Positions 1-12,311 of a stretch of 64,000 bases of DNA are shown one piece after another. Origin of the DNA: Imbricaverruca yamaguchii (taxonomy: Eukaryota > Arthropoda > Thecostraca > Neoverrucidae); NCBI GenBank assembly GCA_034440575.1, contig JAOTOL010001561.1, forward strand, positions 606,501 through 670,500, written 5' to 3'. The stretch's first letter is position 1. Every line of letters begins with the position of its first letter. Both the position numbers and the translations under genes were made by a program. The notes under the pieces are model-generated. The model was not told the DNA's origin. It did not search any database and saw only the letters and a program-made list of their open reading frames with translations.

Positions 1-2283
1 CAACACGAGCAAGAGCGATCCATTAATTCGTTCACACGGAATGCGACCGCATCCTCTTTTAACACTGTGACACATTCAACATATGGGATAGGGTACCGAT
101 AGCTATGAACCAGTTCTGAAGCTAATTAGTTCTTGAGGACAAATTTGATCAGCAATGTTCATTGGACAGCCTGTGTTGGATGAATTGCCATAAAGCACCA
201 CATGTTATCTATGATGAATGGCAGCTTGTTGCATCTGATTTAACAGTGTCGACCGTCCCAGCGAATGGCCGAGAGGAAATGTCAAGCTACGCCAACTTGT
301 CCACTACTGCAGACGCAGACTACGTCGAGTTTGCCTACAGACCCGAGTGAGTATTTCCCGCATTGCTGGAGCGTATTACGCATTCCAGTATTACCCTTTT
401 TGACAGAGATGACCCGACTGAAATTTGTCACAACTGTTGCAGATCAAATGCGATAGTCAAACGTGATGGAGCGCGATCTCGTAGTTGGCGTGACAATGGT
501 GAGGGGAATGGGAGCACCATGTCAATGAGCTGTACAGTTATCAACACGGGTGCTGTGCTGCCACACTGCTGCACACTTTGTGTTCCGATCAGTAGCCTGA
601 GCGACATTAGTCTTCCTTCAAGAGAAACGCCTTACGTTCTAATTGAAGTTCGGAGTCCTGTGCCTACTCCAGCACAGTGTTGCAGGCATTGAGCTAGCTC
701 GCTGCTTCACTTTCGATGCCTCGACGCTGGGATACCCAGTATGCGTTTTACAGATCACATGCCAAAGCCCATAGGTTCCTTGGAGAAAATTGCATCGTCC
801 ACATTCGCTACTGTCCCCGTGTGCTGCGACTGTATCTGCGGTAGTTTTCTTCAAATGGCTGCGATGTTTGTGGTTGGCATAGTTGCGGCAGCTTGCGGAG
901 AGGGCACAGGAGCCCCATGAAAAAAAAAACTTTTGCTAAAACGGTTCCGATGTCAATGCCTTCCACACCACCCAGGGAGTTGGTTCCGGCACCAGACTGC
1001 ATCAGCGGGCAGGGAGTGCATGCGGATAATGCTTCACACGACACCAGTGATTCAGTATGACTTGGGAAAAACAGAAATACAAGTGCTTCTGATCCTGCGA
1101 AGTCAAACGGCAGAGCACGATTCCGGTTCCCTCCGGACACCGATAAGACGAGAGAAAATCGAACCGCTGTCAGCTGTCATTCCCGTTGCCTTCCGGCGGC
1201 ATGTTTTCAGAATTCTCGACATGTCCCCAGAAGTTTGAGTTGAGTCGCACACATTCAGCGAACATTCGTCATTCTACAGGAAATTTGATTTCTCGTCGCG
1301 TGAGCTATGTTCGCAAATATCGCCGAAGCACCGTGAAATATAACAGGTATCGCTTTGCTGGAGCCGGTTGATTTTCCTCCTCTGTACAAGTCCGGTCGTT
1401 TGTATTCTTTGTCATGGTCTGTGCGGGTTTGCAGGCTTCTCTTGATGAATTGAAACCGGATTGCGTTGGGAATCAATTTGCGCCAGGCTGATTCGAACTA
1501 GTTTGCGCGAAACACACTGGGGTGTCGTTTAATTTGTGCTCAGACAAACAAACAGTTACACGTGACGAACTGCTTTGAATAGTAAGTTGAAGTCGGGGGA
1601 ACCTTATTGAAATTATAGAGACAGCCTGGAGATGCTAAGGCCGATGATTTGTAACTGCATTTGACAGGCCGGCGCATCGAGCCCGCGCCAAAAGCCGAAT
1701 GTGTTGGAGCAGCTCGACGCCGAACATAGCTAGGAAAGAGATGGGAACACTTGCCCTTAAGTGCACGGCGGAATAAGCTTCAGCCCATGTTGGAAAAAGC
1801 CGCCAACCGGAGCAAAACAGCCGAACAACCGCAGTTGTAATCAACAGCTGCCTGCCGCCGGCAAATGCCGGTGCGGCTCTGGTCCGGTACCCGATACCCT
1901 TCGCGATGGTCTGATACCCGCTGCCCAACGATATCGGCCTAACGAAGATGCGCTGGGCGCATCTCATCCAATCCTTATCCAACGCACATCAAGACACATC
2001 GCCGGCCGACATAGCAACTACACGACTTCTGTACCAATTTGCTAGTTCACCACAACCGCTGAGCCGTATTGGAATACCGGTGTCCTTTCGACCCGCACAT
2101 GTCTCACCACGTTCTCTGTTCGTGACCAGTGTCAGAGCCCGGACCGAGATCCAGTTGCCATGTGGTCTACGACAGCTCCATACCTATGCACTCGACATTT
2201 CATCCTGCTCACCGGTAATGGAAGCGGTGCGATAGGCGCAACGGGCGTGATACTGGCCGCATTGGCCGATGGACAAGCGAGTG
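1..2283. other. unique sequence, no feature recognised
   Basis: Open frames here are short, overlap on both strands and show no family I recognise. No tandem array, transposon end or tRNA-like box was seen. It may be intergenic or intronic. Confidence 0.5.
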
Positions 2284-3133
2284 TTAACCCGTCCCGTCTC
2301 GGGGGGGGGGGTCTTCAACCGTCCCCCTCAGGTTTTTCGCGGATAGTGGACGAACGGCGCTCAGCACCACGTCCAAATTTGGCGTACCTTTTCCCACATC
2401 AATTTGGCACGCTGATTCGAAATTTTTAAGTCAGGTCATCTAGGGTCAACGAGTTAGTCAAGGTCAAGTGAGGTCAACTCCAGAAAAGTTCAACCAGTCG
2501 TCACGCTTTAACGGATACAGATATTTTAATGAAACTTTCAGCGTTTGCTTATCTTTAGGGATACAACAAAATGTAAGCGTGGAATTTTTCATTTTTCCCG
2601 TTGACTACATATATATTTTGCGTATTTGTCAAATTGCAGTTCAAATAGAGTATTCTGGCTAAAGTAAGCATTTTTTGTTAGGGAAGGTTGACTTCCAACA
2701 ACGTTTCTTGGTCAGCTCTACCCATTGGAAAAGGAAAATTAAAGAAATCTTGAAAACTTAAAATTGTGAACTTTAGAAGAAAAAAATGTTTGGGGGCCAA
2801 AAAAAATAAAGCCCTGGTCGATTTCGCAATCCTTTTCTTATTCCAAATACATTTTGTTTTTTTTTCATAAATCCCCAGAAATGAACTCCCCAGAGACAAA
2901 AACATAATGTAAGTCGTGGAAAGTCGTGAAAATCTGGCCCCCTCGTGACGTCACTTTTGGGGGAAATTGTTTTGGGGGTGGACCCGAACCCCACTCGTCG
3001 AGCGCTTTCCGATGACACCTCTTTCGTTTTCGTGCGATGCTTAGTTTGGATTTTAGAGTGGGGTTACTAGCCGCCTCCCCCTTCCCCCTGAGACGGGGTG
3101 TGAGGATCTGACCAGAGAGACGGCGGGGGTTAA
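2284..3133 (-). mobile_element. TTAA-flanked MITE, family 1, copy 1
   Basis: The left end is TTAACCCGTCCCGTCTCGGG at 2284. The right end (about 3086-3133) carries the inverse GAGACGGGG followed by a GGGGGTTAA terminus. No transposase frame is present. The body is shared with the copies at 12312-13165, 53538-54378, 55258-55909 and 44393-44518 (for example the segment GCGTCGCACGAAAAC and the segment AGGTCAAGTGAGGTCA). A TTAA at each end next to CCC is what piggyBac-type transposition leaves, so a piggyBac-like non-autonomous element is inferred. Strand is given relative to copies 3 and 4. Confidence 0.75.
2461..2476 (+). promoter_or_regulatory. AGGTCA direct repeat with 4-base spacer (DR4) in MITE
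   Basis: AGGTCA at 2461-2466 and 2471-2476 are separated by AGTG. A further AGGTCA lies at 2433-2438 and GGGTCA at 2443-2448. AGGTCA is the nuclear-receptor half-site; binding is inferred, not shown. Confidence 0.35.
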
Positions 3134-3230
3134 CAGGCGAACGTACGTCATGACGCGACCCAAACTCCATTCTGAGTCGGCACAGACCTGATCCGATTGT
3201 CCAGACTCACTGACCTACCAGCTGGACCAA

Positions 3231-3262
3231 TATAAAACTGCGACCTCAGCCTGACCTCAGTC
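3231..3262 (+). promoter_or_regulatory. possible TATA-Inr core promoter
   Basis: TATAAAA at 3231-3237 lies 28 bases upstream of the A in TCAGTC (3257-3262), which resembles the arthropod initiator TCAGT. It sits about 110 bases upstream of the glycosyltransferase exon. The exon frame is closed by a stop at 3347-3349, so a transcript started here could only be translated in that frame from an internal ATG such as 3476. Coincidence is possible. Confidence 0.25.
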
Positions 3263-3369
3263 TGTCCGGCTTATGCGCCACCACCCACCAGAGAACGCAC
3301 GCAGAACAGGCGGTCGTTGCCGACGCGCCGCAGTCGGGTGTGCCCGTGACGTGTGCCGCCCGCCCGCAG

Positions 3370-4675
3370 GCTGGACGAGTACGCGTGGCACCACGTGCAC
3401 TACGGCCACTGGCGGCGGCGCCTGGTAGTGCCCGGCCACGTACAGGCCGACCGCTCCATCCTGGCGGGGCCCGAGATGGCCGAGCTGACGGCGGTCGTCC
3501 ACCAGGCAGCCGACCAGCTGCGACGGCGCACCGGCAACCGGCGCTACCGCGCGGCGCTCTGCCTGGGCGGCCGCTTCCGGCTGGTGGCCGGCGTCGGCGT
3601 CCAGTACGAGATGTACTTCCGGCCGCCCGCCGCCGAGCCGCGCGACCATCTCAGCGTCACGCCGGCCGCCGAAGACGCGAGCGATGGCCAGGCGGCGGCG
3701 CGCCTCGAGCGCGACGTCGGCCGCTTCGTGACGGTGCGACTGCAGCGGCGGCTGGGCGCGCTGCATGTGGAGTACGCCGGCCGCGCCGGCGCCCAGCTGG
3801 TACACGTCGTGCTGCCCTACTACGGCCGCCTCGGCGCACTGCGCGCCTTCCTGGCGCGCTTCCGGCAGCTGGCTGCCGGCCTGCAGCAGGTCGTGCTGAC
3901 CGTGGTGCGCTTCGCCGACGGCCTGCCGGCCATGCAGGCGCACGAGCGCAGCAGCGACCAGGCGGCCGTGCGCGCCGCCGTCGCCGAGGTGGAGGCGGCG
4001 CTGGCCGACGGGGAGCCGCGCGTCCGCCTGCTGGAGCTGGCCGGGCCGTTCTCGGAGGCCGGCGGCTGGCTGCGCGGCGCCGCCGCCTGGCGCCAGCGCC
4101 AGGACGTGATTCTCCTGCTCTGCAGCGTCGACCTGCTATTCGGGCCGGCCTTCCTGCAGCGGTGTCGCGCCAACGCGAGGCCCGGCCGCCGCGCCTACTG
4201 GCCGGTGGCGTTCAGCACCTACAACCCTGACGTGGCCTATGACGTCGTCAAAAAGCGGCCGGTGCCCGTGCTGGAGAACTACGAGAAGCAGCAGCTGCCG
4301 CGCCGGGACCTCGGCTACTGGCTGGACGACGAGTACGCCGCCGCGTGCGTGTGCTGGTCCGACCTGCGGCGCCTGAGCCGGCAGATGGCCGACCAGGCCA
4401 GCTCTGGACTGGCAAAGCGGCTCTACGAACGGCTGGTGAAGAGCGAGCTCGAGGTGATACGCATGCCCGACATGGATTTGGTGAAGGTGTATCGACGCAT
4501 CACCTGCACTCATGACATGGGCAGAGAGGACTTCAACGTCTGCCTTCGGAGCAAGGCCAACAACGAGGCCTCCAAACTTCAGTGGGGTCTGTGGGTGTAT
4601 AAAAACATGGGTGATACCGATGAAGTTGAGAAGTTCTTGAAGATGTTGAGCGCATATCAATTGCCACAGGCGTAA
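3370..4675 (+). CDS. chondroitin N-acetylgalactosaminyltransferase-like protein, 3' terminal exon, probable pseudoenzyme
   Basis: This is a GC-rich reading frame of about 435 codons ending in TAA at 4673-4675. It matches the CHGN/CSGALNACT family, Golgi type II membrane enzymes that add GalNAc (or GlcA) to chondroitin chains. Numbering from 3353: VQYEMYF is near residue 85; DVILLLCSVDL at 251-261 matches the family's DVxLxFCDVD strand; GYW at 321-323 matches GFW; the C-terminal block around SKANNEAS (about 400) matches the family's SKxxNEAS. There is no usable start: a stop lies in frame at 3347-3349, and a pyrimidine/GC-rich CCCGCCCGCAG ends at 3369, so I place a splice acceptor there with the last base of a split codon at 3370. 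Oddities: the DxD metal motif reads S258-V-D260, and the GWGGED segment is replaced by an unrelated QASSGLAK-type stretch. As in the CHPF-like relatives, loss of catalysis is inferred. Transmembrane and stem exons are not visible upstream. Confidence 0.8.
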
Positions 4676-7600
4676 CCACTGCCAGAGATTTTGCTGTCTG
4701 GGTGAACTTGCAAAGCAACTTTGTTTCCAAGAAGTGCGCTGGGTGTTGATTCGATAGATCCGGGCATTCCGATTGCCACATCCTTGTGATTGCTGTGCCA
4801 CACGACCATTCTCGAATGAACACGCTGTGCGATGTTTCTATCTGCCTTGACTATCACAACCACGAAACTAGTGTTTATTTTCATGCTTGAGCCACTCCCG
4901 TGCATGCAGTCTTGGATGGCCGCTGTGTGACCAACGCAGCCGATGCGCTCCTAAGCTCAAACAATCGATCATGCAGCCCTCGACCCGCAAGCATGCTAAC
5001 ATGTACCATTCTGCCATCGTGTTTATGGCATTCTTGTCTCGTAGATCGACCAGTGGATAAACGGGTGATGAGCGAGTAACGAGAGATGCATACAGGCACC
5101 ACCTGTCACGTCTTCACTGGTCGGATATTGGCAACAGCCAACATCAGGGACGGCCATAGGACATCGGCCATGGACCGCAGGTCACGTCGGCTCGCAATCG
5201 CCAACAGAACCCAAGGCGAGCTGGCACCTAGTAGCAGCGCTTCGTCCAGCTAGGACCCAACGAGGTGACTCTCAACTGGTTAGAAGCCGTTGACGAGGAG
5301 GCCCCCGAGATCGGCTCGGAGTACTTCGAGGAGCGGTTCTCGAGGAGGACTTCCCGGCCATCGAGCAGCCATCGAGGAGGACTTCTCGACCGGGTAGGAG
5401 AGATCGAAGTGAACACCGAAATTTGTCCCACTGACGACCAATCAGTGGAGAGTTCGAGAACGACGGCGGACATTCGTCGCTGCAGTGCCGCCTGTTGGCA
5501 AGATTTAAAACGTTTTCTCCTAATGGATTGATGATGTTTTTTTTGTCCTTTCAACCAATGTGCTGCTTATTTTTATGGAAGTAAAAATACACGTAGCTGT
5601 GGTGAGTATATGCAAAACTCATTCACCCTTGCTGACTGAATGAAAACATTAGCCGTAATAATTATCCCAAGCATTACCATAGTAGTATTATGTCGCAAAA
5701 ATTCAGCACAAACCAGACCTGGAAGAAAAACGAAGGCGCCAAAAAGACATGGTACAATAACATGACTTGAACTCCATCTTTAGTTATTACTCCAGGGCAA
5801 AGGGCAAATGGCACCGTACAGCATCCAACCAGACTGCAATGGCTGAAATTCATCGGTGAAATAGATGCGTACGGCAACCTGTTCTAATAGTCAAGGCGTG
5901 TTTCAAGAAAATCAAAGCAAACACAAAATGATACCGCGCTGTACCAAGCAACGCCTTAGTGTTACTAAGACCTGTCGCATGCGTTGACGAAAATCAAATC
6001 AGCTTACCGAGCTTTAAAGCTGGCAATACATTGGTGGATATCCTCATTGGTTGATATAATTTTGATTACGGTTTTTGTTGGAGAGGAACGAACAGCTGAT
6101 GTAACCTTATGCTCCCTGAGGAATTTAAACGAGGAAACTTTCCTCGCTAAATGTATATGAAATTATATGCCAACTTCGATTCAGTGTTTCAAAAAGACAT
6201 TGAACTTCAATCTGCCTTGGAGTCTTCATGGCCCAGAGCCGCATATGTTTGGGCACGACGAAGTTTACTCTCCTTTTTGTTAAGTTGGTTGACTATTCAT
6301 TTCATCTGTCATGAAATAAGTATTTCATCTTGTGTGTCGCCTTGTGCATCTGCGTTGACATGGAAACTGAGGATTAATGCAATCTACCTTGAGGGGCAAT
6401 TGACTAACATTTCCAGCTCTCTGCTTGCGTTGCCATATGTGTGGTGGGGATGTGAGGGGCTAAGAATGTTCCTGTAGTGACAATACAGACATATTTGTGC
6501 GGCACAAATTTTAGCTACTGCGGGCCACATATATATGGGCTGAGTTGTGGTCAAGCAGAAGTATTGATACAATGCAAACAATCGTATTCATTACGACAGT
6601 TATTCTCATCTCCCGTCGTTCTCTAGGGGATAGCGAGGCTCAAAGACAAACCAACTGGTCGTTGATTTTAGTCAAACATTATGCAATGTCTGAAGTGTCG
6701 ACGGAAGCTAGGAAGGAGTGCCTCTCGAATACCTCTCAGCGCTTACACATTTTCTCAGTTCGACAAGAGCTTACCTTTTCCTCGGCTGCATTGGGGCGTA
6801 ATTGGGTCTGCGTTTGAGTGGATTTGATTACGGGTTATGCATTAGTCGCGGGTGCCGCGTCGTGGGGTGCTGAGAAATGGCGCCCAATCTCATTACCGAT
6901 GGTGCCAGCTAGGCTCCCTCAGACGCAGAGAGCTGGGCGCCGCGAGAAGCGCAACGCTGAAGTGGCGACGATTCCTGAATCACCGATTCACAGTCGGGTG
7001 TGGGGGGGGGGGGGAGTGCGCGAGCTGCTTGGCTCCGAGAAACTCGCTGGCGGAATGTGTGTGTGTGGGGTTCTTACTGAAAGCTGATGGCTTATTGTTG
7101 ATAATATAAGGACTACTTGAAGCGAAAACGTGACACCAATGCATTGGTGTCAGTGGTGTGATTTTACAGGCATTGCAAAGCCTTTAAAATCAAGATGACA
7201 CATTTATGTTTGCAAGCACTCGAGACGCCAAGCAAACGAATCTGGAAAGCATTGTTGAGACAGATTGATCGCACCTGGCATCAAACACAAAATGAAGCAC
7301 CTACAATGCGATCGACCCACGCGGCACATGAAACTTGACACACCAAATCACTACCGGCATTCCTTAGCCGGAATTCCTTAGGCTCACGATACGCGCCGAA
7401 CAAGAACACAAATATCCCACATGCTATACACATTACTGCGACCCGCACAGAAGTATTCGTGCAGTCACGCCTGCCTCAACACGTGCCTACGTGCACGCAC
7501 ATATCCGGTAAGTGCAGGTGTGTCGAAACAGACACCTGCTGTTACTCCCGGATAGCGGCTTGGGACCGACGTTGTTATCTTTTTTTTCTGTGTGATTTAG

Positions 7601-9591
7601 CAGCTGCACAGCGTACATAGACTTGTTGCAGCTTGTCATTGCCGGATTATTCTCCCGTGCCTATTTACCATCCATTCTGATTGACTTAGCATACTTATTG
7701 TCATATGACATTACGTTATCGTGGATTTTTCCTTTTCATTGTGGAGTATCATTCTTCTAACATGCGTCTGAGACTATTACCGTTTACAAGGCAGCTTCGA
7801 AAACGTATGTACGCGAAAGGTTTACAATTATGCTTGCACTTAGTCGAATTAATTTCAGAAAGGCACGATAACCGACCTAATTGAACACAACAATAACACC
7901 GTAATCTTTCCGCCATTGAATTCATTCTCTCCCTGAAAAAAAAAAAAATATTCGAGGGAAAATCCTCAAGATAGACCTAGACATCACTCCCCACACCATT
8001 TCCGATATGGATGAAAGCAGGTGTCATTATGAGATGATATTTTCTTTGTGCTATAAGTTGGTGCTGTCTCGAGGGGGTGTGCAGAGAAGACGCACGAGGT
8101 CTGTCCCAGAGTCCAGACCTTGAGATGGACAGGGCGGGGCACTTCGCGCTGCTCTGCTACCAACTGGGAGCAGGCCTGGTAGGATGAGGAGTACCACCCA
8201 TCCTAGTTCCGATTCTAAGATGGTTATTTGTTTAGATCCAGAGGGTCACGAAATGCAGGTCACCTGAATGTTGAGGTCGCGATGGAAGTTGATATGAAGT
8301 TTATCTTTTTTTAAATTAGCGGTAGAAACTAGGCTGGGAAACGCATGTATTGCTTGAAAGAGGAACACGTATCCAATGCAATACAAATAAGCGCGATTTT
8401 CTAAAGTCCACTTTTGCACTCGTGACCCTGTGAGGTTACACTGAACTCGCAACCTTGTAATAAAAGTCGGATTTGGATTTTCCTCCTTTTTTGCTGAGAC
8501 GACAAACCCAATCATCTTCTACTGATGACGTAAATATTTGTACTGGCAAAGCCGACTCCATATTGAGTAGCGGAGGTCAATTTATGGACCTGGCGTGTCC
8601 TCCATTTAGTATGGATAGCATGTTATGTGACTAAAAGCAATAGCCAATGTAGATGCCATTTGAAAGTCACTCGCTCATGGATCACGATGGTGATATTGTC
8701 GTGTACACCAGAGATAACAAGGGTCAAGTGTGGGTCAGTGGCCTGACCTCGATATAGTAATACTAGATTCGTGTGCATGATATAAGTGTCGACATATGCC
8801 TCGTTTTAAGCATTTGTCTAACAGATCACAATGATTACAGATACAAGTGCATTAGATGTCGCAGAGTTTGCACATGGGTCGGCAACCTGCCCTTAAGCTG
8901 AAATTTGAGGTGTGCATTATAGAAGGCATCCCTTTTGGGTGCCGTTTGGGAGTACTTTGTTCGGAGAAAGGAACACGTCATTCTACACGTCATGAAGGGT
9001 CACACAGGTTACATTTTGCTAATTGAGATTTTTTGGACATGTCACTGTGTACGGTGCCTTATAAGATTCGGTCCCGGCGAGGTCTTCTCGTGTCGCTGGG
9101 GCCCGGCGACGCGTCGGCGACGCGTCGGCGACGCGATATCTTCCCTCGGTCGTTACCCTTTAATGGTGTTTTCTAGAAGGATTGGCGAGAGACACCGCAT
9201 CCACACACGTCTCTGAACGTGAATTGAACAGGAAAGTGGTCAATTTTTTGCGACTCCGATGACATTATGTGGTAGTGTCCTGGGACGCGCTTTGCTACAA
9301 CCCTGCGCGATGCCGAAGGCACGAAATGTGCGGCATAAAACTAACTACATCTGGGCAATCTCCGCGAATCGTACACCGGTTTTACGGAAGTGAATAGCAG
9401 CCCTGACATCGGGTCTTCAGCCCTTGGGAGGCATCGCCACATCGTGCCGGTCAGCGAGGGGAGGGGTGCGCTCATAACGACGTGTAACGAAATAACACTC
9501 ATAACGACGTATTTAAATCACCAAGACCAGAAGCTCCAGACATCGGCGATGAGGGTTAGTGAACTTACCGAAGGCAACTTGATGGCCAGAT
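4676..9591. other. unique sequence 3' of the glycosyltransferase
   Basis: The first 900 bases may hold the 3' UTR, but I see no clear AATAAA. At 5228-5531 there is a GC-rich stretch with repeated GAGGACTTC words and an open frame I cannot identify. A G-run lies near 7002. A short CGACGCGTCGG repeat lies at 9106-9134. No transposon or RNA gene was recognised. Confidence 0.4.
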
Positions 9592-9893
9592 GTGCCTGCG
9601 GCACAGGGAGACGGAAATGGACAGTTTGCTGGACAACAGTGCCTGCGACATAGGGAGACGGAAATGAACAGTTTGCTGGACAACAGTGCCTGCGACATAG
9701 GGAGACGGGAATGAACAGTTTGCTGGACAACAGTGCCTGCGACATAGGGAGAGGGAAATGAACAGTTTGCTGGACAACAGTGCCTGCGACATAGGGAGAC
9801 GGGAATGAACAGTTTGCTGGACAACAGTGCCTGCGACATAGGGAGACGGAAATGAACAGTTTGATGGGCAGCAGTGCCTGCGACATAGGGATG
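9592..9893. repeat. 47-bp minisatellite, about 6 units
   Basis: The unit begins GTGCCTGCGACATAGGGAGA and recurs at 9592, 9639, 9686, 9733, 9780 and 9827, with only point changes. Forty-seven is not a multiple of three and the minus strand of the unit lacks stops, so all three minus frames stay open; those frames are not genes. Confidence 0.95.
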
Positions 9894-10778
9894 GGGGAAT
9901 GCATGACATACGTGTACGCTGAATATCCACCAGACAGGGGAGCGGGTAAATATCTGCATAATTTGAAAGATGTTAAAGATAGCTGACAGCCGGCGCAATT
10001 CCGTTTCAAAAGGAGGATTCCGGTTGGACTTTGCACGTTGGCTGATATCATTCCGGCTAGCACGCATGCGTTCACATTGAGTGATGCAACATCGCAGCTG
10101 ACGCATCACCACTTTATCGCTCAGGTACAATCGCGGTACTTTGAACAGCAGCCGAACTTCTTTCCGTCTTTCATATTTTGTTTCATTCCTCATCCAGGAT
10201 GTGGCCGAAATATTTTAATGGGACAGCGTCTGCTAATGCATTCCTAAACCGTTGGAGCTATGCACCAGCGATTCATACAAAAGGTTTCGCGTAGCTTCTG
10301 ACTCCCTGGCGTCATTACATGCAGTGACAGCGTTCTAGTCTGTGCTATTTCCTTACATATGGCAGATGCATGCGGAACTGGAAATGCCCACTAATTATCC
10401 GACGGGAGCACTGTGAGATATATAACGCATAACACTGTAAATACGTGTCGCCACCAGAAGCATTTGACTATCAGATGCGAGTCTATTTTTTTAAACCACG
10501 AACGACAAGCATACACGTGAAGGGTATTTGTGAGTAAGTTACGTGTGTAGTGTACCGCGCTACAACATGGCCAAATCTTGGCCCCTTTAGTGTTCGTCGA
10601 ATACTATGATCGTACCTCAGCGCTCAGATTAAACTTTTCTCTGTACCAGCGTTTGGCATTCATAATGTGACCGATACGTTTGTTTGTCAGTTTCGTGAAG
10701 CATGCACAACATCATATTTCACCGCTTTGTGCTCTTATACGGAAAGAGAGTAGCGGCATATCCCCAGATATCAACTTC
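9894..10778. other. unique sequence, nothing recognised
   Basis: AT-rich DNA between two minisatellites, without a long open frame or transposon end. Confidence 0.4.
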
Positions 10779-11148
10779 TGTGAGCGCCACATCTGCAACA
10801 GACGTGCATGTCACCTGTGAGTGCCACATCTGCAACAGACGTGCATGTCACCTGTGAGTGCCACATCTGCAACAGACGTGCATGTCACCTGTGAGCGCCA
10901 CATCTGCAACAGACGTGCATGTCACCTGTGAGTGCCACATCTGCAACAGACGTGCATGTCACCTGTGAGCGCCACATCTGCAACAGACGTGCATGTCACC
11001 TGTGAGCGCCACATCTGCAACAAACGTGCATGTTACCTGTGAGCGCCACATCTGCAACAGACGTGCATGTCACCTGTGAGCGCCACATCTGCAACAGACG
11101 TGCATGTCACCTGTGAGCGCCACATCTGCAACAGACGTGCATGTCACC
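10779..11148. repeat. 37-bp minisatellite, 10 units
   Basis: The unit contains GCCACATCTGCAACAGACGT followed by GCATGTCACCTGTGAG. Ten consecutive units are seen, differing mainly at GAGCGCC versus GAGTGCC; the seventh unit carries two further changes. Confidence 0.95.
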
Positions 11149-12311
11149 GCCTCGCGTAGACCCGTGCTGAACTCGGAGGATGGTGCATATGATGTGCATA
11201 TTCACCTGCTATGCTTTCGATTCTCCTTTAGCTTATTGCCCTGAAATGCTTGGTGACACCTCAAGTAAGACCCAAAGGGGTTAATACATTCAGTTTGCAT
11301 CATTTCTTGGAGGGAGAAGGAGGTCCATCGTTTGATACAAATATGCATTTGGTGGTAAGGCACTGCTTGGCACCGTCATGCTCTCCGAACAGCGTGTTGT
11401 AAATTACACCAATGCGAAATGCCTTCTATAATGCACATACAGACTTCATTTTTAAGTCCTTTTATCGACCAACGTGTGACTTCTGTGGACCATGGTACGC
11501 TTACATGTGTGACTAACTCGACCTATGAAAAAAATGCTTTAAGGTGGGACCTAAATCGTGTCATAAAGTGTCACCTACAAGGTACCAAAGATAACTAATT
11601 GGAGATTAGGTGGCTAACACTCACTGACGTCTGACGTTCTCAAGAATATTACCATCGTGTTTAATAAGCGAATATCTTTGAAAAGACATCCACATAGATT
11701 ATGGTCACAATCGCGTACAAGATCTGGAGGTGAGCTCAGGTCCTGACAGCTTACCTCAGTGACCCTTCATCCAGTCAGTTTTACCGAAAATGTTGACGTC
11801 AGCAGCGAGACATTTGATGGGAAAATTTTTGGTACGGTTGAGAAAAATCAGAATATGATTTTCATAGGCCACGGGATTAATAAAGGCCACATGTACATGT
11901 GAACTAAAGTTAACCTCAGGAAATTGCATCCATTTAGCTGCATTCGTTACGCATAAATTCCTCCTATAATTACTTTGAGGAGTGTGGGATAAGTTGAAAA
12001 TAAGTAAGTAAGGACAAGTCAGGAAGAGTTGCCGATAATGGGCTTATGTGATGCATAGTTGGTACCAAGCTACTTCGTTCGCATGGTTAGCAAATGATGA
12101 CTGTTCGGTGGAAATCAATAACCCAACTTTGCAGCAAACGTTGAAAGACCATAGGCCAGATGACTTCAAGAGGATGTAGTACTTATGCTTACCAGATGCT
12201 CGTCAAATGTGAGTAGGACATAGGGCATAACATTTGCTTCCGAAATTTACACACCTTGTGATACTGAGGAACAACAGAGGCACATGACCAATTATCAAGA
12301 CCCGATATCTT
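11149..12311. other. unique sequence, nothing recognised
   Basis: No convincing reading frame, repeat or RNA gene was seen. Confidence 0.4.

Noticed and set aside
3257..3943. 228-codon minus-strand frame over the glycosyltransferase exon
   Set aside because: An antisense shadow of the GC-rich exon without recognisable domains.
3340..4230. Arginine/alanine-rich 296-codon frame overlapping the glycosyltransferase exon
   Set aside because: A shadow frame of GC-rich coding DNA; the frame ending at 4675 carries family motifs and this one does not.
5228..5531. Overlapping open frames in a GC-rich patch downstream of the glycosyltransferase
   Set aside because: Both strands are open to a similar length and no motif is recognisable.
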